A DNA stretch of 64,000 bases from Cercospora beticola. Taxonomy: Eukaryota > Ascomycota > Dothideomycetes > Mycosphaerellales > Mycosphaerellaceae. The translations under genes were made by a program, and so were the position numbers. Positions within the stretch are counted from its first letter, which is position 1, and each line of letters begins with the position of its first letter. Positions 36,543-48,222 of the stretch are shown here, piece after piece. The notes beneath the pieces were generated by a model that saw nothing but the letters and a program-made list of their open reading frames with translations, made no database searches and had not been told where the DNA came from. Where the stretch lies: assembly GCF_033473495.1 (NCBI RefSeq), contig NC_088935.1, forward strand, positions 2,232,001 through 2,296,000, in the 5' to 3' direction.

Positions 36543-37787
36543 ATGGCGAAGGGGAGCGCAGGCGATGCACCCAACACAAGAGACACATCTTTCAAGCGCC
36601 CGAAGATCAGGGAATCGTGCACTCACGTATGTTCTTGTGCGTGCTTCGCCGCTCGGCACGACTGACCGCTCCACCAGTGCTCTAGCCAGAAGATCCGCTG
36701 CACCAAAGAACGCCCCGCTTGTGCCCGTTGCGTCAATAAAGGACTCCTATGTCAGTACAACATCTCGCGGCGTACCGGCACCAGGCGTCATTCTGTTCGA
36801 GCAACGCCTGAGCCTGAAACAACAATATCCAATGCTCCTACCTCCAGCGTTGCCCCGGACTCTGTTAAGATCGATGGCAAGCGGTCGCCCGCCATGAGCG
36901 ACTTTGCATTGCTAGATGGTTTGGAGACATTCGACAATAGCCTGTGGCACCAGCCCATCACGACAGACATCCAGGATATAGACATGCAGTACTTCGACTT
37001 TTTTGACCCGGGTGGCTACCAAGCTGAGCCGGAACCCATTAATTCATTCGACATAGACAGCACGCTTTTGTGTGGGACATCGACAGCAGGTTATCTTCCA
37101 GAGCTGGACGCAGAAGCGTCAACACGGCCTTCATCGTCATCATCGCCTCCTAGTCAACGGAGCGATGGCGGCAGGGCGACGACACATGGTGGTGGTGGAT
37201 GCATAAGTACGGCGCTCCAGATCTTCTCCGAACTTCATGTATCAAGTTCAGCGTGCCCCATAGCCGCGGGCGCACCATCCCACAACATTCGCGAGTTCGA
37301 CCATGTGCTGGACAGCAATCGCGCAGCCTTGGAAAAACTGTCCAGCATTCTCGACTGCCCGCCGTGCTGCCATGATCAAGAGGTTCTCACGGCCTTGTTC
37401 CTGGCGGTCCAAAAAGCGCTGTCGTGGTACTCGGCAGCCTTGGATGTGGCGGGCGACGGCGAGCCCACCAGCCCGTCCTCGCGGGTGAAGAGCCCGCCGG
37501 CATTCCTGGGCAGCTACGCGCTTGGAGCCCAGGCGCAGACGCTGGCACGCGCGTATGTGGTGATGGCACAGTTGCAACAGCACTTCCAGCCGCTTCTGGC
37601 AAAGCTGCAGCGAATATCGTCCCTGTCGGCGCTGGGGGCGCGCTCGTCGTCGACGACCTCGCTGAGCTCCGTCTCGTCGCTGCAGTCATCCACGTCCGGA
37701 TCGGCGGTGATTGAGTGCCAAAAGCGCGCGCTGCAGGAGGCGCTGGAGGATGTTGTGGCCAAGATTGAGGGCATCAAGCGCGGGTGA
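36543..37787 (+). CDS. CTB8: CTB8-like AflR-family Zn2Cys6 transcription factor
   Basis: Exons 36543-36626 and 36678-37787 give 397 residues. The intron lies inside the zinc cluster and its removal rebuilds six cysteines with spacing 2-6-6-2-6 (CTHCSSQKIRC to GLLC), followed by a basic linker RRTGTRRHSVR. The C-terminal half matches the AflR regulatory domain: a Cys-rich SILDCPPCCHDQ, FLGSYALGAQAQ, LLAKL, and an end ECQKRALQEALEDVV. AflR-type proteins bind palindromic TCG/CGA elements and switch on polyketide clusters. In Cercospora CTB8 co-regulates the CTB genes. Of the three family members in this window, this one lies head to head with CTB7 and is taken as CTB8 proper on position. Confidence 0.85.
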
Positions 37788-38213
37788 TGGATTTGATTTG
37801 ATTTGATGACGACTTGATGTAATTAGAGGGGGGCACGTCACGGGATTTCCAGCCTCAAATGTACAAACGATGTTCCTTCATGCTTGGTGCTGACTTCCGC
37901 CTGCACGCACCGGCTCTTCAAATACGATGTCCACGTCCACCGCCGGTCACCGCCGGCCAAATTCCCACCGACGCCGTACGGCCTCCTCCGCCGGCGCGTC
38001 CAGTCGCGGTCGCCGACGCCGGCAGCACGATCTCCACGCCGAAGTCGCGTGTCGACGCGCTCGAGATTCCTCTGCGGTGATCCAGCTGGCCACGAAAGTC
38101 GGCGACAAACAACCCGAGCACGAAGGCGGTGCGAATGCCCAGTCCGGCGTACGCTGACCGGAGCCATCACTACGCTGACCGTTCACCCGGCGGACGCGCC
38201 TTGCCTACGCGCT
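37788..38213. other. Intergenic, convergent regulators
   Basis: 3' ends of CTB8 and the second AflR-type gene. Starts with a short gattt microsatellite at about 37792-37807. No gene is apparent. Confidence 0.5.
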
Positions 38214-39330
38214 CTAATATATCATGCTATTCGCGATGGCAACGACTCTTTGCAGTTCAGTCCGCAACATGCACTCGATGGGCACTGCTTCGTCCGTCTT
38301 TACCACGCAGGTTTGCTCCTGGGGTCCGCCTCGTTCACTCGGAATGACGGGTTGAAAGCGAGGCAGTCTCGCGACCACGGGCTCGACCTGCTGTCGAATC
38401 TCGTTCAGCACGGTTCGAGCCCTGACGGAGCGTCTTGCAGCTGTGTCTAATGCGTAAGAGCCAATGAAGATCGGAGAGTCCACGATATCGCCGCAGTCAG
38501 GCTCCCCCACTATCGCCCCATACATGGAGACAATCTTGTTCGCCACCATGTATGCCACCAGCTTCACGCTCATGTCCGACATGCACGCACAGCTTAGACT
38601 CCGGTCAAGGAGGCGGATCGCTTCTCGATTTTCAGTCAAGAGCGAATCCACATCTCTGGCGCACCGAGCGTCCGCCTGCACTCCGCTGGCTGCGTTCAAA
38701 CATTTCTGACTAGGAACATGCAGCTGCTCGGCTGCTAAACGCAGTAAAGTCGCGTAGCAGTCGTGCTGTGGGCAATTGTTGTGTTCCATTCCCGGTGGCA
38801 GCGTGTGCGGCGGTGACCAGTCCAACGGCGTGACCCGAGTACTCGGTGCCTTGGTCCAGTCCATCGTTGCCCAATCGCGACTACTCGAGAAATGTGAGTG
38901 CACAGGTGCCGTGGCGTCCGCCAAACCGCCCAGTGGCTTGTCCCATGGCCAATTGTCTTGGAGAAAATCGCTAATATCATGTCCGTTGCTGCAGGATTGC
39001 CCATTCGGCGATGATACATCCAGCTCGTTTCGCTCTGACGCTGGCAGATCGACATTGCCATGCAAATTGTATGACTGTTGATCCACTACAGAGCCTGGGT
39101 GCCTGCCTGTACGCAGCGAGGGGCTATAGTTGCAGCATATGTCCTTGCTGAAGCAACGCGCGCAACTTGGACGCTCCTTCCCACATCGAATCTTCTGTGC
39201 GCTGGGCCTCATCAGCCTGGCCCGTGGAAGTGGTCATATTGGTTTACCTGCACGCGTTGCATGAATCTCGCAACTTTCTACCCAAGGTCGCTTCTCCGCC
39301 GCAAGGCGTGTGTTCTTCTTCAATCGACAT
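38214..39330 (-). CDS. Second AflR-family Zn2Cys6 transcription factor
   Basis: Exons 39330-39248 and 39201-38214 give 356 residues. The intron again splits the zinc cluster, and joining rebuilds CNACSAQKIRCGKERPSC and ARCFSKDICC, six cysteines spaced 2-6-6-2-6. The linker is basic (SPSLRTGRHPGS). The C-terminal AflR domain shows a cysteine pair in SLSCACMSDM, FIGSYALDTAARRSVRAR, RLPRFQPV and an end ECMLRTELQRVVA. It is clearly paralogous to CTB8 but much diverged, and convergent with it. No frame damage is visible. Role unknown: it could fine-tune the CTB genes, control the nearby ammonia-lyase, or be a leftover of another cluster. Confidence 0.83.
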
Positions 39331-42011
39331 GCTACAAGACACTTCTGTTGCTGCGCTGTTTCTGACAATGAATGTGTCGAGGCCGAGCAATTCCAAGCTA
39401 CAGAGTCTGTGGGTCATGCGAGTCTTGGGCACCTGATATTCAACACTTGCCAGACATTTCCTCAGGATTTGGTACAGGGCAACTATTGGATCTCCACAAC
39501 TTGGAACATGGTCTTGGAGATCATCCTGATGCACGTGGTCGTACCAGGATATTTCGTGGACACGCAATGCCAGCTCCAATGCCAGTCACCCGACATCCCG
39601 ACGCTCAAGCGAGGCGCTGACAAGAACGGAGGTGGACTAGCGTCATCACTGGAGACCGCGTACCTTCATCATGTCGGTGTCGACTCTGCCAGCCGAGCCT
39701 GATCCTTGCGACTCCCCATTCCGCCAGCACTGAGCTTCCGAGTTAGATCAAATTTGAGTCAGCTTTCATCGCGGCAGGAGCAATGAGGCACCAAACAGGA
39801 AATTACACCAGACTACAAGAGGTGCGCAGCACGTAGTTTGACTCTGAAGTAGTGCATGCCTTGCACTTCTCGAAAAGGATGTCCCGTGGACTTTGTTCTT
39901 GGTTCGCTCACCAGAGGAATCCGACTGGGGTTCAAGGAGCATTGAGCGTAGACCTCCGAGGCTATCGGCGACATTCACATCCCTGCATTTACTGCATCCG
40001 TCGTATGGAAAGGCGTCGGAGAAGTTGCTACCGGCGGGGCCCGGGCCAGTAATGCGGCTCGACTGTGTTGCCAGCCTTTCAATTCAAGGATTCTCGTCAC
40101 CCCATCTGAGTTCAAGTGCACTGCTGATGGTTTAGTTTCTCCTGCAAGACGCCACTTCAGACAGCATCCTCAAGTGCACAGAGATGAGGAAGGATGATGC
40201 TCCACCATGCTTCGGTAACAGACGTGTGGTCAGGACCTCAGATTGCCATCGACGCGAAGCCAAGCATGGCTATTGGCTACACTAGTCTCACGGCTACACC
40301 ACACGATTCAAGATTGAGGCTCGACACAGGCTTGATATTTCTGGAGCTAATTTGTCCATGTTGGGTGCTGCACTTCGACAGAATTCACAGGCGTCCCATC
40401 AAACGACCCTTCTGGCGACCCGTATCGGAGAGGACCCTATTTGCATGCATGGCAATCAGTTTCCCCCTTTTACCGATAACAGGCCAAACAGCGTACCGCA
40501 CATGATACCGGAGTCTTCTATTGCCTCATTCGACATCCATCCCAGGCAATGCGAGGACTTACGGCCGCCTCTGGCTGGTGACAATAGTCCGCGTTCGTGC
40601 CCAGATCACTTCTCACAACTTCCGATCTGTAATCTGCACAACTCAGTATTGGGGTATAGGCTGTTCCCTTGAGCTTATGCGCCGTCGCAGTTGCGTACGG
40701 CAAGGCTACGCCATTGGGGCAATTGCATGTCGTTGTGACCGAGGGGTGTCAGAAGCGCAGGGGAATTCGCTAATCTTGGCGGCGCATGGTGTGGAGAGAG
40801 CTTGCGGCTAAACCGACCCCACGCAATCAGGTCCGTATCATGGATTTGTGTAGTATCACTTGAGTTTGGAGCTAGACTCACAACGTAGACGACTTGCAAC
40901 GTCAATCGTCTAGTCACTGCAGCTAATTTTAGGACAAGAACGACTCCCACAAGCTCCAACGCAACGCCCGATAAGTGCACCCGGGGTCCAGTCTCTCCAA
41001 AGGTGCGGGACAGATATTCCCGTCTCTCAAACTGGCAACAATCGCACGAGCAACCGAAGGTTCAGATCTCGGCAACCATCGCTCGTCGTGACGTTTGAGA
41101 GACAAGCACAACTAAGCTGTAGCTGGGATGCTACACCGTGGATAAGCCGAGACCTACTATCAACAAGCGCCAAGAATGAGCTGAGAATTAACACCCTTCT
41201 CCATCAAATTCCATGAGACCTTCCAGAAGCGGCATATGGCAGTGCCCCCAACCCTCACGCGCACACAGCCTCGCTTGCCTAGCGGGGCCTGGGATGGCAA
41301 TCACACTAGTCGATCTGTGCAGCTGGCATTTGCCAACGGCCGAATGGAGCGGAAACACCTACTCGCGTGGATTCCAATCGCCGTAGCGTCCACGTAAGCC
41401 CTGCATGAGTTCTACCGGCTGCATTACAATCAACACTGGATGGAGATTGTCTACTTGATGCACAGTCTCACGTAACGGTCGAGCATCACGCAAGGTTCGT
41501 GACATGCTTCGCAGAGGCTGATTGAGAAACTTTCCGAAGCAAGACAGCATGTCGAAAGCTTCCTCTATTGAGACGCTTCAATTTGATGATGCGAAAACTC
41601 AGGCCAAACCGCGTCGACGTGGATCGCAACGGCGCACGATAACCTACCCGGCTGTTGTACTCGGCCCTCTACATAGACATTGCATGGTTCTAGCGGCCAA
41701 GGCTCCTTCAAATCCACTCAGTCATTAGGTCGAAATCAGAGAGCATGATGCACACAGGTCGCCGAGACCGGCAAGGCTCGCATTGACGCAGCTTGCGCGG
41801 CGGTGATCCCGCCGACCATGTTGGAGGCAGAGGCGACCGAGTTGCCCGCCTATTCGGAATGAAGCAGGAGTATCAATGGAGAAACCATACGGCCAGTCCT
41901 AGCAGTGCGCTCCTGCGATTACTTCCCGAGGACTCGGGTGCCGTTCAGTGACAGCCCTTACCATCAGCAATCACTCTGACAGTGCTTCGAGCAGTGCTCA
42001 ACGGCGTCAAG
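39331..42011. other. Gene-poor interval between two AflR-type regulators
   Basis: 2.7 kb with only short, mutually overlapping frames in all directions and no recognisable domains. I find no transposase, reverse transcriptase or terminal repeat by eye. It may be promoter space for the two divergent regulators plus degraded sequence. Confidence 0.4.
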
Positions 42012-43165
42012 ATGTCCAATGCGCCAAAAGTCCGCGACTCCTGCGACCAATGTAGCCAACAAGTGAGCATTGCGCCTGACGAGGCTCCATTTTCTTTGTC
42101 AACGGGCTCATTTCAGCTTTGCAGAAAATCAAATGCGGCAAGCAGAGACCCCGCTGTGCTCGCTGCGTATCGAAGGGGCTCGATACTTGCCATTACAGCG
42201 TGTCCATGCGCATCGGACGCCCACCAAGGAACCGGGCAGAACCTGTACTCGCGGATTCAATGACCAAAGATCCTGCCTCACCACCTCCCGATCCCAATAC
42301 TGAGCAAGAATGGCCTGTGACGGATGCAAGCATGCTGTTTGACGATCTGGGATGGTCACTGGCTTCTGACGATGTGAACATCCCCGCGTCGAAAGACATT
42401 TTCGATACCCAATTCTTTCTGGACAAAGACTTGGCCGTTCTCGATGCTACTTCTAACACCACAAGAGCTGGAGCAGATGTCCTGCAATATGTTCCTCCAG
42501 CCCCAATCATGACGTTTGAGCCTCTCGGACATTGTCGACCTCTTTCAGCCACAGGCGAATCGAATCCTATCACTTCAACAGGAAGCAGCGATTGCCTCAC
42601 GTGCATCATCCAGCTCCTGGATGACATGCACATCAGGAACCCTCTGTGCAACGACGGAGCTGGATATCATCACCATCCCAATTCGCGGAGCGTCGACATG
42701 GTGCTCATGCGCAACCGAATCGCCGTATCCACTTTAGCCAAGGCCGTAGACTGTCCCTGCTTCTCTGCTCAGGGATCCATACATCTGGCTTCTTACCTGC
42801 TGGTCTCGGCAGTGGTCAGCGGATATGGCGCCATCCTGAGGGCCGACGGGAAGCCGGCAACAGCCTTGTCGATCACCGACCGCGTCGCGCCTAGCCCATT
42901 GTTCATGGGATCGTACGAACTCAACGAAGCAGCTCAGCGTGGTATCCGCGGCCGAATTGTGTTGACTGAGCTCAAGAATCACCTCGAGCCGCTTTTAGAG
43001 CGCCTGCCTCGCTTCCGCGCGTCGCTCGCAGACGAGATTAGCCAAGCGACAGATGAAGAATCTATGCCCGATGTGGCGATGTCGAATACTCCTCTAGAGG
43101 TGCAGGAGTGTGTGCTACGGGAACAACTGAGGTCGCTCGTATCGGCGGCTAGCCAGATACCTTGA
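42012..43165 (+). CDS. Third AflR-family Zn2Cys6 transcription factor
   Basis: Exons 42012-42062 and 42125-43165 give 363 residues. Splicing rebuilds CDQCSQQKIKCGKQRPRC and ARCVSKGLDTC, six cysteines with spacing 2-6-6-2-7, and a basic linker MRIGRPPRNR. The C-terminal AflR domain shows CLTCIIQLLDDMHI, VDCPCFSAQ, LFMGSYELNEAAQRGIRGR, LLERLPRFRASL and the end ECVLREQLRSLVSAA. The last two blocks are closest to the second regulator (38214-39330), which suggests those two are sister copies. No frame break. Target genes unknown; the ammonia-lyase gene 2.6 kb downstream is a candidate by position only. Confidence 0.83.
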
Positions 43166-44080
43166 AGATCCGGGCACTAGCACGAATGCACTCGGCATGT
43201 ACATTATACTTGATCGCCAGCCTTCCGAGCAGAAACGCTGGCGCTACCTAATTGCCTTCAACGGCATTTGGTTCCCAAACGACCCACATTTTCACATCTG
43301 CCGTACATCTGAAGCAACCAACGTTTGACTGGCCATTGAAAGGCAAGAGCCTTAGGCCAGAGAAGAAGTTGCTCCGCTGGCCAGCCTGGAAATAAGCACT
43401 TGATTGATTACAGCCAGACGCCAGTACTTCTCCCCGCCGCTATTCTGCAGTCTTGCTGAGATAAGAATACCCGAAGGGGACATTTACCCCGATCACCTTG
43501 CAGAATGCACCACAGGGTCTTGCGCTGCCCGAAAGAGCTCGCGGACCCATAAATTTCACGCGTCGGCTTTGACTTCACTCTACCTGAAGAGCATGGCTTG
43601 CATCGTACTTTTCGACTCGCGCACTCAGCTTGGCTTCGTTGAGTAGCGCACATCGCTTGCAGCAGGCTTACGAACACGAACACCCCCATCTGCGTGTCTC
43701 GGCTGCACATTGGCGAAGAGACGAGCGTCGCTCTGCATTTGTGCACATGCAGGACCTCCGTCTGAGGTTGTGCACGGAAGCATTCAAGTAAGCGCCCTCA
43801 ACGCCTGTTCATCCATCTCGCCAAGACTGTTCTAGGATCACCCACATGGGACTTGACCCTGCATTATGCACAGCAGCATATCGGGATCTTGTAGCTTGCG
43901 CACTCCAAGACACTAGAACAAATCAACAAGATGTTAGCGCCTGTCTCGGTCCTGCCTCCGCGCTTCCGCGATGTCTCAAGCTGCTTTCTTGGCGAGCATG
44001 GCCGTCCTGGTAAAGGCATATGAGTGATTACTCAGAAGGATGACTTTATGACCTACTGAGGCATAAGGTTCAAGGTTTTG
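43166..44080. other. Gene-free interval
   Basis: No domain, RNA gene or repeat recognised; short frames only. Confidence 0.4.
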
Positions 44081-44359
44081 ATGTACGACGAATGCGACGG
44101 CGTATTACTCTTCGATGACACCACAATCAGCCACGGCCGTATCATCCACACTGGAACAACCGGCAAGAACGTTTGGAAGTTCCGGAAGGAAGACCTGCCA
44201 GTCACTTTGTCTGATCAATCCTTACGCTCCATCGACGATGTAGATCTCGTCGCAATACGCTTGATATCCGACGTCGCCGGCTTTAGTCCACCGCTGCGCG
44301 ACGGAGTTCTCTCCACTGAAGCCTGCATTGCCAGTTTAGTAGAGCATGAGTTGACATGA
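44081..44359 (+). CDS. Doubtful small ORF, no recognised family
   Basis: 92 codons from ATG 44081 to TGA, beginning MYDECDGVLLFDD. Composition looks protein-like (balanced acidic and hydrophobic residues, no low complexity), and there is no competing frame. A stop lies just upstream, but a splice acceptor-like gcataag/gttcaag occurs in front of it, so it might instead be a last exon or a gene remnant. I recognise no domain and assign no function. Confidence 0.25.
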   Translation: MYDECDGVLLFDDTTISHGRIIHTGTTGKNVWKFRKEDLPVTLSDQSLRSIDDVDLVAIRLISDVAGFSPPLRDGVLSTEACIASLVEHELT

Positions 44360-44754
44360 TGTGATCAACGATCCTCCAACACCACCAATGGGACGGCAAC
44401 GCTCACAAAGCTGTGATGACGATACAAAGTCGTCTTGGAATACCATACATGCCCTTGTCAAGGGCCGCCAAGAACATCATGATCAAAGAATCGCCGAAAA
44501 GCACATTTTCCTCTGAATAGTGAGATCTTCTCTGCTAGTCGGCTTGTAGCCAACAAAAATGGTAACTAAGAGACTCTGGGAGTGTCGTCTCGCTGCCACA
44601 TATTCGTCATTGTCTCTTATGGAAGCTCACCAGCTGGGTCCGGAACAAGTTTTGGTCGCAGAGATATATTTGAGATCCAGACCTCGCTCAGTCGCGGGAT
44701 GAATTGCGCTGTTGACATGTAATTTTTGAGTCGCACTCAACGTCTTCGACAAGA

Positions 44755-45597
44755 ATGACTCAGCAGAGCATTTCTATGCTGGAGCAATTTCGTCGGGTTG
44801 AACGTTTGAGCCTGCATGTCTCTTTGGATGACAATTGTGGCTACGACTCGAACTCTCTCGACCTCGATATTGGAATGGGTCCTGCTGAGAATCCGCGAAT
44901 GGTCTGATAGTTCGTATTGCGTCTCTGATCTTCTCGTGGAAGTCAGCTCCCGCTTAAGGTGCTTGTCGTTGGCTCCAATGATCCTGCCTGGGCGGAAGTT
45001 CGTTTCTGTGCTTCACACCATAACTCGTCGAAGAGATATATTGGCTCCGACAACGCTATACATCGAGTGTGTCTGATGAAACCATTTGAGAAACGCGAGC
45101 CTGCTCAATACTGTGAGGAGGTGCGGTGGCATGGGTGTTTCTTGGCATCCGTATTCGTCTCTTCCGAAACATGTGCAACCACCAATGCTGCTCCCTCGCA
45201 TCCACAATCCGTTTCAGGAGGCTCGGTAGACCCAATCTTCAGCGGTATGGCCACCCTTCCGTGCATACGAATCAAGGGATCACGGCTCCTCCGAAGATCC
45301 GCACACCACCCGGCAACACAGCCCGACAGCTGCAAGGCATATGGCAGAACGCGGGATGTATCAACGATGTTGCATTGGGCTCGCCTGAAAGTGAACTGCT
45401 GCATTATCCAGATGTCGGCATCTCGTGGCCGATCGACCGCTTCGCACCCTCACCTCACCCTCACCCTCATTCTCATTGCGCGGGTTTGTGACTGGTCTTC
45501 TGGGACGCGAACGCCACGTGCCGAATTTGTATTTTCACATGTCAGGCGCCGAAACGGTTCACCTGATGCGGCTGCACAGGCCGCAGCACGCGAGTAA
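44755..45597 (+). CDS. Doubtful two-exon ORF, no recognised family
   Basis: A short frame from ATG 44755 (MTQQSISMLEQFRRVERL) reaches NPRM. A weak donor (gtctga) and an acceptor (cttaag) would join it in phase to VLVVGSNDPAWAEVRF at 44959, which then stays open to 45597. The first 80 residues after the join look coding. The rest becomes rich in Arg, Ser and His and overlaps a second open frame (45126-45491). It may be a decayed gene. The donor is poor, so the model is only a suggestion. Confidence 0.15.
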
Positions 45598-45742
45598 ACA
45601 TTGGTGAATTGAGATTGTCGGCCCGCGCTTGCCTGTGAATTATAATAGTCAAATGAGCAGGCACAAACATCTTCTAGCTTATGACTCGCAGTGACCCAAC
45701 GGACCTGGAACACCATCTCACAGTCCATTCATACACTCCGCC

Positions 45743-48222
45743 ATGCACCGTAAAAGCAGCCGTACGCCCTTGACAGACTTGCTCTGTGATACGCACAGAC
45801 GGGTTGAGGAGCTCCGCGCCAATGGCGACCTACGGATCTCGGGTCACACGCTAGACGTGGCCAGTGTCGTGGCAGTAGCGAGGTTGGAAGGACTTATCTC
45901 GTAGGGGAACTACAGCTGACAGTGCTGCCAGGCACAACGTCGTCCCCAAAATCGAGGAGATCAATGGAGTGCTAAGTCTTGCAAAGAGCGTCAAGGTTGT
46001 GCAAGCCAGCTATGAGAAAGGGGAAACTCTCTACGGTGCGTCTATCATTGAGATTCCAATGCAGCAACTATTTCGTCTTCTACCTCAACAAGAGTGATTT
46101 CTATCGACTCGCAGCGTTAATACATTCTCTAGGCATCAACACTGGCTTTGGCGGAAGTGCCGATGTTCGTTCACAGAATCCGGATGCTCTGCAGCGCAGC
46201 CTTCTACAGACACTGCAGAGCGCCGTTCTAACAACTCGGGATCGAACTGGAGTAGCCAACGGAATTCAATCCCATGCACTGCCCGCGGCATGGACGAAAG
46301 CCATGATGGCGGTGAGGGCCAACTCGGTACTGCGTGGCCACTCAGCCATTTCTCGGGACGCTGTTGATGCACTTTTGAATCTGCTCCATCAAAGAATTAC
46401 ACCAATTGTGCCTCTTCGCGGCTCAATATCTGCCTCTGGGGATCTTATGCCTCTTGCCTACGTCGCTGGCGCCATTGAGGGCTCACCTGATGTGTTCGTT
46501 GAAGTGGAAGAGCGGTCTAAGGTCACAGTACAGCAAGCAGATCAGGCCCTCTTATCCCGAGGGCTGACGCCTACCGCATTGTCTGCGAGAGATGCTCTTG
46601 CTCTTGTCAATGGTACATCCGCTTCCGCAGCTGTCGCCAGCTTGGTGTTCGCAGAAGCCGCACAACTCTCCATTCTATCTGCATGCATCACTGCACTCAA
46701 TTCGGAAGCTATGTCAGCGCGCGTAGAGTGGTCCCATCCCTTCCTCTCCGATATAAGGCCTCATCCTGGGCAATATGAAACATCCCACATCATCAGAACT
46801 TTTCTTCAGGACTCGGAAATGGTATCTGGGGCTGGCGACGACATCACGATGGCGGGAAGTCTTGTTGAGCGCTTTGAAGGCTCACTTGCACAGGATCGAT
46901 ATCCGCTGCGTACCTCGCCACAATGGCTGGGACCTCAATTTGAAGACATTCTATCAGCTCACACACAGATATCTACTGAGCTGAACTCGACCTCTGACAA
47001 CCCTAGTAAGTTCTTTCGAAGTACTTTCCCATTCCTGTGACCTTGGGTGCCCTCTTCTCAACAGAGCTACGCCATGACTCCTGCTAACACTCTGCGGCAA
47101 GGCACCGATCCTGTGGGAGGCCAGGTCTATTGCGGTGGTAACTTCCAGGCGTCTAGCATTACATCTGCGGTTGAAAAAATGCGCCTTGGGTTGCAGTAAG
47201 TGTCGTTAGAATTTCTCCGAGACACATGCTTACCGGCTACTTTCAGGATGGTCGGGAAGATGTTATTCAGCCAGACTACAGAGATCCTCAATCATCAGAT
47301 GAGCAATGGACTGCCAGCCAACCTTGCAGCTGACGATCCTAGCCAATCCTTTTGCTTGAAAGGTCTGGATATCAACATGGCAGCATATCAATCGGAATTG
47401 TCCTTCTTGGCAAACCCGGTTTCCAACCATGTGCAGTCTGCAGAGATGCACAACCAGGCCATCAATTCCCTTGCGCTACTGTCGGCAAGATATACCCACC
47501 AGGCTGTCGAACTGGTGGCTCTCTTGTCCGCTAGCGCACTTTATGCCGCTTGTCAAGGGGTGGATCTACGCGTCATGCATGCGACGTTCCTCAGCGAGGT
47601 CACTCCACAGATCGATGATCTGTGCACTGCCACGCTGTCGGTGCACACTGGCGAGGCAGGCTATAAGGATATCGTTGCTTCTGCATCCAAGGCAATGCGG
47701 AGAACCTGGTAAGGCGCTCGTCCCAGAAGCTGTGAAGACCCAATTGCTAATCCCTGCACTCCATCACACAGGTGGAAGAATGCTTCGGCCTCTTTCGAGC
47801 AGCGGAGTGACAAAGCTGCGCAGGCTTATGTGCTCCATCTTGCTGGGCTTGACCCATCTTCCCGGAGCAAGATCCACCTCAACCTGTCGATCAAAGATGT
47901 GAACAGTCTGCAGGCCAAGATCAAGTCCGAGCTGCTTCACACTTTCACCGCGAAACGTGCTACGTTCCTGGAATCACCAGATACTGCACAATATCTCGGC
48001 GCGGGAACTAGGAAGCTGCACGGATATGTTCGGAATACTCTGGCTGTGCCAATGCATCACGGCTTAGAGGCTCATCCACGTTGCGGATCCGGAGACCAAG
48101 GCAAGCGCAAGACTATAGGCTCGCAGGTCTCTATCATCTACGAAGCCATCCGGGATGGGATTCTCTTTGGCGAGGTAGCTGAAGCGATGCATGAGCTTGG
48201 AATCGTTGCGCTGCCTAATTGA
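45743..48222 (+). CDS. Phenylalanine/tyrosine ammonia-lyase family (MIO) protein
   Basis: Six exons: 45743-45882, 45932-46035, 46133-47005, 47102-47195, 47247-47708 and 47772-48222, for 707 residues, the usual fungal PAL size. All joins restore family blocks, for instance ETLY|GINTGFGGSADV and STSDNP|STDPVGGQVYCGGNF. The MIO prosthetic group should form from Ala-Ser-Gly 182-184 in GSISASGDLMPLAY. Other hallmarks are LVNGTSASAAVASL, QDRYPLRTSPQWLGPQ and SELSFLANPVSNHVQSAEMHNQ. Such enzymes deaminate phenylalanine to cinnamate or tyrosine to coumarate; the substrate cannot be fixed here. No broken codons. The gene sits between the AflR-type regulators and CFP, which is not a part I know from the standard CTB set. 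A CACGTG core (45515-45520) lies about 225 bp upstream. Confidence 0.9.
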
